From: Lingula anatina
Lineage: Eukaryota; Brachiopoda; Lingulata; Lingulida; Lingulidae
Assembly (NCBI RefSeq): GCF_001039355.2
Contig: NW_019775576.1
Location: forward strand, 213,023 to 277,022
Reading direction: 5' to 3'
Length of the DNA stretch: 64,000 nt
Made by a program: the position numbers and the translations under genes. This document shows, in pieces, positions 49,974 to 60,419 of this stretch (position 1 is the stretch's first letter; each line of letters begins with the position of its first letter). The notes below the pieces were generated by a model, which was not told where the DNA came from, did no database searches, and saw only the letters and a list, made by a program, of their open reading frames with translations.

Positions 49974-50290
49974 AACTGACGTCACAACAAAGACGCATGC
50001 TTATTGGATGATGACGGGTATTATACATAAATCTTGCCCCATTTCATAAAAATCAATTTCATAAAAACTACATCGTGAACATAATTTTTGGCCTCGCTTA
50101 ACCTACTCAAATGAAATACATTTCTCTTGGATATATAAACACTACATGATGGGAGATGTTTTATGGCATGGACAAATGATACGTTTGAATCGTTCCATCT
50201 TTCGGCATAACGCGAGATGCGGCAAACCAAATTTAAAGTATTATGACGTCACAGTGGAAGAAGGAGGTTTGAACATTTATGACGTTACGT
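49974..50290. promoter_or_regulatory. Cluster of CRE-like sites upstream of kinase gene A
   Basis: TGACGTCA occurs at 49977-49984 and 50244-50251, with TGACGTTA at 50280-50287. Both perfect sites are conserved in copy B (56954-56961 and 57216-57223). On the minus strand a CCAAT box lies near the first one. A promoter role is an inference from position 0.6-0.9 kb upstream of the first exon found. Confidence 0.3.
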
Positions 50291-51115
50291 TGCGACTGAG
50301 ACTTGAAATGTCCTCATTCCAGAATTGCAATTCTTTTCAGACAGGGCTTTGATTAACAGTGTGTATGGTGTAAATACTGCATAAACATCTCCCATCTGTT
50401 CTTTTTTAATTATATTCCTTTTATAGAACAAAATGCGGGAAAGGAGCACATTTTATCAATAAATTTTACTTTAACTTTGACAATATTCTATACATTATTT
50501 ATACATGTATATACACAATTTTAAAATGGGTATGCTTGTTATAATGTTTAGGACTACTACAGGTATGTAGTTTACATAAAAAAGAACAAAGCTTCAAGGC
50601 CATGACTTGGACAAAAATCTCTTCAGATTTGTAAATCAGTTTTCTTACCCGTCATATATGATCAAACTGGACTCTTATTTGTATCATTACCGTCGGTTGT
50701 CAAGGAGAAGGATACAGATCCATGTCCAGTAATCCCAGATTGAGCTCAATGTCTGCTTGGATCAAAAAGTTGTAAATACCAGACTGTAAAGGTTATTTAT
50801 TTCGTTGACAAACAAAAATAGCATCCCCTGCATTGATTGCGGGTCCTTCATCTGTCCGTCTCATTCTGACACATTTTTATGTCCTATCATTGACACATCA
50901 GTGACACATATTCTAAACTCCTGGAGCTTGTTTCACCAAAAGACTTAGGATTTCTGCAGCAAAATATGAAAAAAATTCTATTATTATTATTAATTTCCAT
51001 GACTTTTTTAATTACTAGTTTGATTTACCTTCCTGACAGCTACAAGACGCGTAACCTCAGAGATCGTTTTTCAAGTAAATAATACATGTATTTTTCCCAT
51101 TCGTAAATAGTCACA

Positions 51116-51786
51116 GACCGCTTTCGGAAAAAATTGATTCGCAGATCCGCGAATTAAATATGGTTGACCCACTTAAAGATACATACAAAGTCAATTTTTT
51201 GTCACAAAAACCAACCAAATGCCAGCATACAGTTTCAAGTAGGATAACTAAGAGAATTACCAAAATGCATTGTTTAAATTTACCCGAAAATGATGTTTGA
51301 ACAGATTTTTCTGCTGGCATTCTAAGCTGTATGTCAATGGGGCAGGAAAGTAGGTCACGGAAGTAGGTTAAATTTACAACCATAAATTTAAAGAAAGGAG
51401 CAGTCTAAAGGTATTTTACAGCTGATCGAGTGATCTATTCAGTTTATCCCTTGGCATGTCAAATTTATTTGAGTCATATAAGAATCTAGTAGAAGTGGTT
51501 TACATGTGTTACTGGGAATCCACGCTCCACCGATGCTCGGTTCGTATGTACCTTTAAAAGCAAAGGCGCCTAAACCCCAAATGGTCTCCACCTTTGCCAT
51601 CTCTGCAGGGGCCTGGCAATTAGATCACGAAGCCGAGGTTTAAAAGGTTGCTAAGCTCCTGCAAGGATGTCGCGTGTGGAGGCGGCGGGACCATTAGGGA
51701 ATAAGGCGACTTTGCTTTCAAGTGGGGACGGCCATATTTATTATACAGATCAGTTAGTCCGTGGATCAACCGTTCTGAATGCGGCC
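51116..51786. mobile_element. Foldback MITE with a nested insertion
   Basis: ATATGGCC-family element: left GACCGCTTTCGG, right (reversed) GGCCGCATTCAGAACGG, and inner arms with CAGATCCGCGAATTAAATATGG. The body holds a 377-bp insertion at 51177-51553 that copy B (58139-58418) lacks. Confidence 0.75.
51177..51553. mobile_element. piggyBac-like MITE inserted at TTAA
   Basis: Flanked by TTAA at 51173-51176 and 51554-51557, with 10-bp inverted ends AGATACATAC / GTATGTACCT (one mismatch). The matching place in copy B reads ACTTAAAAGC and is an intact empty site with a single TTAA. Duplicated TTAA plus a clean empty site is diagnostic of piggyBac-type insertion. Confidence 0.85.
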
Positions 51787-52532
51787 AAAATGCTAACGCG
51801 GTTTTACACACTGTGTATCACTCGTTTGCGGTATGAGACGTTTCTCTTAAAGGGACGTCACAACAAAGACGCATATCATATGTATCGGATGATGGTGGGT
51901 ATCGTGCACCGTTTCATAAAATTCCGTTTCCTAACTTAAGCTTGCAGCTAACCTGCGGTGGCAGCTCGTGAGAAAAAGGTCGGATATCTAATTAACATGC
52001 GTCCACCGAAGTTAATTAGTAGTTGGTCGTCCTCATGGCCTAAGTGAATCTTGCTATTGTCTCTTTTCTAATAACGTCCATGCTACGGTAACATGTAACT
52101 ACAAATATTTATGGCGCTCTTAATGGCTAAAAAGTTCAGTGAACCACGTGCACTTAGGACAATTGAAAATGGAGTACTCTTTCCACACAAATTAAACTCA
52201 GATTGTTAAGTTTCATAAGTAAAGTATTTTTATAGATGGTAAATCATTGGACATTAAAGGTGTGTTTGCAATTTCTTTTTTGCCTTCATAAAATCGCATA
52301 TGTGTATTTGCCGCTGTTTTGGAAGTTTACGACGCGCTTATCACTTTTTTAATGATAAAAGAGTAGAAAAATGGAATTTGCGTCTCTTAACTACAAATAT
52401 GCGTCAGAGTAATATTTGCTAGTTTCAATGTTTGGAATCAGTACTTATAATCGACCAGGGGTGTTTGAGCGGCCAGCATGGGACTCTTTTAAACAACACA
52501 GATTAGTGTACAATTCATAGGTTTTTGAAAAG

Positions 52533-52874
52533 ATGGCTTGGCGTAATGTCACCTTTTATCATGAAATTGGTAGTGAAGTTAAGTGTTTGGTAAATTTCAA
52601 CAGGTATGATACTTATAAGCTGCACCTGTATTCATTTTTGAATGATGGAAATATACGTTTCCAAGACGGGCAAAGCGCGAGAGCCGTCAAGTGTCCCAAA
52701 TACTGGTTGCCTAGAGAGGTTTCGATAAACCATCTTGAAGTCTGCAGAATTTTGTATTTAAGCAGCAATTCTCCACTGAGAAATGGGCCCTGTCACGTTA
52801 AACACCTTCTTACGATCTTTCCCTTCGACTGTCTTGGAATAGTGCCATATCTACACCGCCATTGGATATTATGA
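52533..52874 (+). CDS. Hypothetical 113-aa ORF, conserved in copy B
   Basis: Starts MAWRNVTFYHEIGSEVKCL. Contains INHLEVCRI and SNSPLRNGPCHVKHLL, which loosely recall the HxE and PCxxC zinc motifs of AID/APOBEC-like deaminases, but the spacing is short and the second Cys is missing. The copy at 58565-58903 differs mostly by amino-acid-changing substitutions and has a different tail, so coding status is doubtful. Confidence 0.2.
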   Translation: MAWRNVTFYHEIGSEVKCLVNFNRYDTYKLHLYSFLNDGNIRFQDGQSARAVKCPKYWLPREVSINHLEVCRILYLSSNSPLRNGPCHVKHLLTIFPFDCLGIVPYLHRHWIL

Positions 52875-53747
52875 CGTGAGATCATCTCAGATGTGGTTTG
52901 TCAATCGAGTATGCGTCATTAACTTTACATTACAAAATATCTTTCATAGTTGTTTCAATGTCTTTCTTATTAATGTTTTATTGTATAATTATTTCATTTA
53001 ATGCTAAATTTAAATCATTCCGTCCAGGCATCGAATTTAAAAAATACTTTTTTTCGGGAGGGGGAGGGAAGAGGGAGCGGGGTCAATAAAAACGAAACCC
53101 CTCTAGGAAATCTTGAATCTGCCATTGTTTGTCAGGAAGAAGAGCCTTGTAAGAACACATAGCAACATGTGTAAAATAGTTTATTTTCAATATAATGACT
53201 GTACTAACAACAGTAAATCTCAAAGATCTTTACACGTTTCATTTGCACAATCACGTGATGTTCAAAATCAAACACAAATCTCATAGTGATACAAATTGCA
53301 TCCAACGTTGATTCGCTGACAAAATTACATTTTATGGAGGCTAAAGACGAGAATAATCTCCCTCTTTTCTTGTCCACGAAGGTCATATTTTCCTTATCGG
53401 AAATAAGGTGTCCTTATGTATTCCGTTAAATGCCATCAGCCTTCGAATGGATTCCCCTAAAATGTCGAAGTATGCCCAACTTAATATTGGGAAAATTATT
53501 ACAGTTTATCTTTGGTCATAAACAAACCGTTGCCTATGGTCAGATAAATATATGATATGTGTCAACATAAACATATTAATATTAACATATTAATCACAGA
53601 CCCTAATGTTAAATAAACACACCGCGTTAATTTCTAATATCGTCAGACATATTGGTCCGTGTACAGAAAAAAAGCTAACAAATGTGTGCTATGAGAAGTA
53701 CAAATTTCTTCATTAAAACGCGTGATAGAAAATACTGAGACATATTA

Positions 53748-53748
53748 N
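53748..53748. other. Assembly gap (single N) between overlapping contigs
   Basis: The N separates the end of copy A (46770-53747) from the start of copy B (53749-59764). Copy B begins in the middle of a kinase exon. Confidence 0.95.
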
Positions 53749-56393
53749 AATATTCCAGTAGATTTCGGGAGCCGAATGTGGGCATTTGGTCATTCTTGCC
53801 AGTCGTTCTGAGGGGTCGGGGACACGTTGCTTAAATCCACCCTCGGGGTCAGAGGTGTAGGACGCACTGCCCAAGTCGCTTATGTAGGGGCAAGGGTAAG
53901 TACCAATGCGGCCAGACAATAGTATGTTGTCTTCTTTCAAGTCATTGTGTATCACCCCTAGACTGTGCAGTCGTTCCATTTTTCGGGCAACTTGAAACAT
54001 CACCCATGCCCATTCACACAAGGACTCCGGCTCTGGCAGGGGCGGTACCCTTATGATCTCCTCAGCCAAGGTAATGGACACCCTTTGGTTCATGTCCCCA
54101 ATGAAGTCTGTGACTACGGCAGTGTCGTTACAGCGCTCCGGGCGCTCGTCCACATTTACGTGAAGCAACCCAACGAACCTAGCCGAAAGCAAAAAAATAT
54201 AGCTGAGTTATAAGTATATACATTACGTGAGGGAATAAATAGTTGGAAAATGAAAATAAGATTGTACGCATATGTGGTTAAAATGATTTAGTCGATAAAA
54301 TTATGATTTTACAAATATAGGAATATGTCACATGTATTGAAAGGCAAAAAGCAAATTATGAAATAAATGCTTGAAGGGAGAAAGAAAGACAAAATATACC
54401 TGGGCACAATGTTGGTCCCCGGTACTGCCTCACTTATTCCTTGGAGGAGCTGGGCCTCTTTCACCACCTGGGTGAACATCTGGTTAGCCAGTCGTTTGAA
54501 ATATTTAATGGCCACCAAGTTGCCAGACGACACCTCGGAGGCCAAGAAGACGCTCCCGAAGCAGCCGGACCCAATTTCGCGGAGGAATTTGAAGTTCTTG
54601 TTTTCGAGCAATGGGGGACTCGAGGCTCGATCAAAAAACAGATCAATATCCTTAATAGCTGTAAATCAACAAAGTTTGCATGGTTAAAGATTTGATGGAC
54701 ACAAAGATAATGATTTCAACAGTATTTATTCTTAAAGAAATAATAACGTGATTCGATGTGTTTCCAGTTCTAAAGAGAGAAGAAAAAATTAACGACAAAT
54801 ATTCCTCGGAATAAACCTGTGGCAGATGCAGTGTTCATATGAAGCAGGTAAATGAAGAGCATTTCCACAATGCTTCCCGCTTGACTTTACTTCGTTTTTT
54901 CTTTTTTTTTTTTTAACCACGCAAGGATGCCTTTAATCTATTTCAAAATTAAAGAAAAAGCAATACTAAAAATATTAAAATGACAAAAAAAAAAAAAAGT
55001 TTTGCACATATTCTTGATGAAGTGCACTACCAACCGATTTGTAAGCAGTGGTGCGTGAATTTTTACCGAGACTTAGATAAATTAATTCAATATTTTGTTT
55101 AAGAAAGGACAAAGGAAGATAATAACATTATACCTGTCCCTACGTAAAAATCCTCCAATGGACCGATGGTATTATCTGGTGACTAGGTTATAAAAACAAT
55201 AGATAAATTTTAAAATAAATAAATAAATAACTATAATATACTTAAAAGACATACAGGAAAAAATAAACCCCGTCTGAGTAACAGTTAGCTTAACATATAA
55301 ATCTTTGTAAGGGAATAAAACAGTGAAAAACAACAATAAAAATATCGTGAGTGAGCAAGCTGGGCAAACAGTCTTAACATTGTCTTTGAAAATGAAAAAT
55401 AAAGGAAAAATTAGTATCAACGTTTGACGTGAAAGGTTATATCAGTAACACAAACCTTAGGACTATCGGGACTGGGGGACACAGTCACGGTGTATGTGCC
55501 TCCTGATATCTTTGGGGCAGAGTCACATTCTGGCAGCTCTTCGGAACTTACCGATTCGAGCACTGCAAAAAAATAATGAATTAATCTGCGTTATATGTAA
55601 TGTTTTATTTTTTTTCGATGATGAATGGCGAATATATTTCTTTATAATTAACAATTTGTCATGAATAAACTGACAAGCGGTTTATTAAGTTTATTTCACG
55701 TTAATAATGAGAGCAAGGACTATAGTCCCTGTCATATAAGGACTTATAAAGAAATCCATTTTGAACGACACAATAGAGGTCCTCTACCCAGATCCTCTCC
55801 CACGTGGGATGTTTTAATTTCAGGTAAATCTGGAGTAGTGGAAGTAGAGCTGGAGGAATTCTATAGAGAAAGCAAGAGAGAGGTAATGAGAAAGAGAGGG
55901 CAAAAGAAAGAATGGAACAAGGTAAGAAAGCAAGAAAAAGGGGTAAACAGACAGGCATAATTAAATCATAATTGTTTAAAGTGTATACCCAATAAGAAAA
56001 CCCGAATGTACTTGAAACATAAGTAAAATGCAAATACCCTTCCAAGTTTCTTCTGACACCAGCGCCGAAATCGGGCCAGCTTCTTAGGAGCTCTCGGTCC
56101 AGTATCACGAGGACTCCTTCTCCCTTGTGCTGCAAGATATTTGATAAATCATGTGACATAAATAGTAACTGGTGTAAAATGTAGTATGCTGAGTAAGCAA
56201 AGACACTGTATATATTGGCCGGGTACAGGCATGTTACTTTTAACTGAGATGGTTCCCTTTAACGCAACTGTGTATTCTAAACATTACCGTGTTCTTTTCT
56301 TTCGACAGACCAGAAACATATCATAGACTTATTTTCAACTTACCAGGGCCTCTTTTAAGACCAAAGCAAGATAGGAGATTATCCCAATCACTT
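53749..56393 (-). pseudogene. Kinase copy B, truncated at the gap (probable second haplotype of gene A)
   Basis: Exons matching gene A: 56393-56344, 56129-56038, 55860-55788, 55562-55456, 55182-55134, 54658-54400 and 54178-53749 (incomplete; the last ~59 codons are cut by the N). Splice sites and frames are intact. Coding differences from A are few, for example LREIGSG for LGELGSG in the glycine loop and an Arg-to-Ile change near EEIIRVPP. Because the copy starts exactly at a contig join, it is better read as an unmerged allele than as a broken gene. Confidence 0.8.
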
Positions 56394-58138
56394 CTACGTG
56401 GCTATAAAGCAAGTAGAAATAAATGACTTGAATGTTCTGCACCCAAATATTAAAAATATATATGTTCCATCACTATTCATATTTCTAGTTTTATGAACCT
56501 CCCTGCCAAGTGCCGTATCTGTTTAAAGAAGCGTAACCTCAAGGAGATTGTTTCACAAGTGAATATTCTGTTTTCCGTCTGATTTTAAAAGAAAATTTGA
56601 GATTATTCACTGTAGGTATAGATCAACACAACTCTAATTGGCATACGCTGAAATCACAAGAACAACGGCTTGTCTTATATGTTGTACAATCGCCATGAAA
56701 TAGATGCTTCCTACCTCTCCCCCCCCCCTCCACAACTCATCTCTCTCTCTCTCTCTTTTACAATGGTCCACAAAACACATACTGAAAATATTTTGTCAAC
56801 GACATACACAGTGCAACTTACAATTAATGGCATATTGCTCTTCTTTTATGACAGAAATTTCTTCGTAAATAGTCAAATGCTAACGTGGTTCAACACAATG
56901 TGTATCACTCGTTTGCGGTGTGACGGTTGTCTGAGGAGACGGTTCCGACAAACTGACGTCACAACAAAGACGCATGCTTATTGGATGATGACGGGTATTA
57001 TACATAAATCTTGCCCCATTTCATAAAAATCAATTTCATAAATACTACAGCGTGAACATAATTTTTGGCCTCGCTTAACCTACTCAAATGAAATACATTT
57101 CTCTTGGATATATAAACACTACATGATGGAAGATGTTTTATGGACAAATGATAAGTTTGAATCGTTCCATATTTCGGCATAACGCGAGATGCGGCAAACC
57201 AAATTTAAAGTATTATGACGTCACAGTGGAAGAAGGAGGTTTGAACATTTATGACGTTACGTTGCGACTGAGACTTGAAATGTCCTCCTCATTCCAGAAT
57301 TGCAAATCTTTTCAGACAGGGCTTTGATTAACAAATAAGCGTATGGTGTAAATGCTGCATAAACACCTCCCATCTGTTCTTTTTTTAATTATCTTCCTTT
57401 TATAGAACAAAATGCGGGAAAGGAGCACATTTTATCAATAAATTTTACTTTAACTTTGACAATAGTATATACATTATTTATACATGTATATACACAATTT
57501 TAAAATGGGTATGCTTGTTATAATGTTTAGGACTACTACAGGTATGTAGTTTACATAAAAAAGAACAAAGCTTCAAGGCCATGACTTGGAAAGAAATCTC
57601 TTGAGATTTGTAAATCAGTTTTCTTACCCGAGCGATGATTTCAAAATTTACACCCTATACCATAATACATGATCAAACTGGACTCTTATTTGTATCATTC
57701 CCGTCGGTTGTCAAGGAGAAGGATACAGATCCATGTCCAGTAATCCCAGATTGAGCTCAATGTCTGCTTGGATCAAAAAGTTGTAAATACCAGTCCGATA
57801 AACCGAGACTGTAAAGGTTATTTATTTCGTTGACAAACAAAAACAGCATCCCCTGCATTAATTGCGGGTCCTTCATCTGTCCGTCTCATTCTGACACATT
57901 TTATGTCCTATCATTGACACATCAGTGACACATATTCTTAACTCCTGGAGCTTGTTTCACCAAAAGACAGGATTTCTGCGGCAAAATATGAAAAAAATTC
58001 TCTTATTATTATTAATTTCCATGACTTTTTTAATCACTAGTTTGATTTATCTTCCTGCCAGCTACAAGACGCGTAACCTCAGAGATCGTTTTTCAAGTAA
58101 ATAATACATGTATTTTTTCCCATTCGTAAATAGTCACA

Positions 58139-58418
58139 GACCGCTTTCGGAAAAAATTGATTCGCAGATCCGCGAATTAAATATGGTTGACCCACTTAAA
58201 AGCAAAGGCGCCTAAACCCCTAATGGTCTCCACCTTTGCCATCTCTGCAGGGGCCTGGCAATTAGATCACGAAGCCGAGGTTTAAAAGGTTGCTAAGCTC
58301 CTGCAAGGATGTCGCGTGTGGACCATAAGGGAATAAGGCGACTTTGCTTTCAAGTGGGGACGGCCATATTTATTATACAGATCAGTTAGTCCGTGGATCA
58401 ACCCTTCTGAATGCGGCC
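58139..58418. mobile_element. Foldback MITE, copy B (empty site for the nested insertion)
   Basis: Counterpart of 51116-51786 without the 377-bp piggyBac-like insert. Confidence 0.75.
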
Positions 58419-58564
58419 AAAGTGAATATGCGTCAGAGTAATATTTGCTAGTTTCAATGTTTGGAATCAGTACTTATAATCGACCAGCTGGGGTGTTTGA
58501 GCGGCCAGCATGAGACTCTTTTAAACAACACAGATTAGTGTACAAATCATAGGTTTTTGAAAAG

Positions 58565-58903
58565 ATGGCTAGGTGTACTGTCACCTTTTATCATGAAATT
58601 GGTAGTGAAGTTAAGTGTTTGGTAAATTTCAACAGGTATGATACTTATAAGCTGCACCTGTATTCATTTTTGAATGATGGAAATATACCTTTCCAAGACG
58701 GGCAAAGCGCGAGAGCCGTCAAGTGTCCCAAATACTGGTTGCCTAGAGGGGTTTCGATAAACCATCTTGAAGTCTGCAGAATTTTGTATTTAATCAGCAA
58801 TTCTCCACTGAGAAATGGGCCCTGTCATGTTAAACACCTACTTACGATCTTTCCCTTCGACTGTCTTGGAATATCTACACCGCCATTGGATATTATGACG
58901 TGA
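58565..58903 (+). CDS. Hypothetical 112-aa ORF (copy B counterpart)
   Basis: Allelic or duplicate form of 52533-52874, starting MARCTVTFYHEIG. An 8-bp deletion relative to copy A changes the last residues. Coding status is doubtful. Confidence 0.2.
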   Translation: MARCTVTFYHEIGSEVKCLVNFNRYDTYKLHLYSFLNDGNIPFQDGQSARAVKCPKYWLPRGVSINHLEVCRILYLISNSPLRNGPCHVKHLLTIFPFDCLGISTPPLDIMT

Positions 58904-59964
58904 AGTCATCTCAGATGTGGTTTGTCAATCGAGTATGCGTCATTAACTTTACATTACAAAATATCTTTCATAGTTATTTCAATGTCTTTCTTATTAATGT
59001 TTTATTGTATAATTATATATCATTTAATGCTAAATTTAAATCATTCCGTTCAGGTATCGAATTTAAAAAATACTTTTTTTCGGGAGGGGGAGGGAAGAGG
59101 GAGCGGGGTCAATAAAAACGAAACCCCTCTAGGAAATCTTGAATCCGCCATTGTTTGTCAGGAAGAAGAGCCTTGTAAGAACACATAGCAACATGTGTAA
59201 AATAGTTTATTTTCAATATAATGACTGTACTAACAACAGTAAATCTCAATGATCTTTACACGTTTCATTTGCACAATCACGTGATGTTCAAAATCAAACA
59301 AATCTCATAGTGATACAAATTGCATCCAACGTTGATTCGCTGACAAAATTACATTTTATGGAGGCTAAAGACGAGAATAATCTCCCTCTTTTCTTGTCCA
59401 CGAAGGTCATATTTTCCTTATCGGAAATAAGGTGTCCTTATGTATTCCGTTAAATGCCATCAGCCTTCGAATGGATTCCCCTAAAATGTCGAAGTATGCC
59501 CAACTTAATATTGGGAAAATTATTACAGTTTATCTTTGGTCATAAACAAACCGTTGCCTATGGTCAGATAAATATATGATATGTATCAACATAAACATAT
59601 TAATATTAACATATTAATCACAGACCCTAATGTTAAATAAACACACCGCGTTAATTTCTAATATCGTCAGACATATTGGTCCGTCTACAGAAAAAAAGCT
59701 AACAAATGTGTGCTATGATAAGTACAAATTTCTTCATTAAAACGCGTGATAGAAAATACTGAGACATTTTATCTTACAGACACATTTCTTTCAGCATGAG
59801 CAAACTATATTGGGTCTCTTAAGTATTTCATAATACTAATGTGCTTTATCATACCAAACTACATGTACTTGAGGTTAAATGAAGACATATCACAGCTAGC
59901 TTTAAAAAACAAATGCACTGTTATCCTCAAAGACAAATAAATGTCATTAAGGATTAAGCCAAGG

Positions 59965-60419
59965 ACGATTGCTGTTCGCTAACGAGCTCCATCCGCCCGG
60001 GTTTTCTGTTAGGGTTTTCCTTCCCTTAGACGACTGCTGTTCGCTAACGAGCTCCATCCGCCCGGGTTTTCTGTCGGGGTTTTCCTTCCCTTAGACGACT
60101 GCTATTCGCTAACGAGCTCCATCCGCCCGGGTTTTCTGTCGGGGTTTTCCTTCCCTTAGACGATTGCTGTTCGCTACCGCACTCCATCCGCCCGGGTTTT
60201 CTGTTAGGGTTTTCCTTCCCTTAGACGACTGCTGTTCGCTAACGAGCTCCATCTGCCCGGATTTTCTGTTAGGGTTTTCCTTTCCTTAGACGATTGCTGT
60301 CCGCTAACGAGCTCCATCTGCCCGGGTTTTCTGTTAGGGTTTTCCTTCCCTTAGACGACTGCTGTTCGCTAACGAGCCCGATCTGCCCGGGTTTTCTGTT
60401 AGGGTTTTCCTTCCCTTAG
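59965..60419. repeat. 65-bp minisatellite, seven units, 3' of kinase gene C
   Basis: Same unit as 46278-46543, seven copies. Two units keep GGGGTTTTCC and five read AGGGTTTTCC. The TAA stop of kinase gene C (60416-60418) lies within the last unit, so the array starts exactly at the coding end. Confidence 0.92.

Noticed and set aside
49629-50049. Ser/Leu and Arg/Glu repeat ORFs around the CT microsatellite
   Set aside because: Driven by the repeat; not conserved in frame in copy B.
46770-59764. Recent biological tandem duplication of a kinase gene
   Set aside because: Breakpoints coincide with the contig ends at the N (53748), which an assembly overlap explains more simply.
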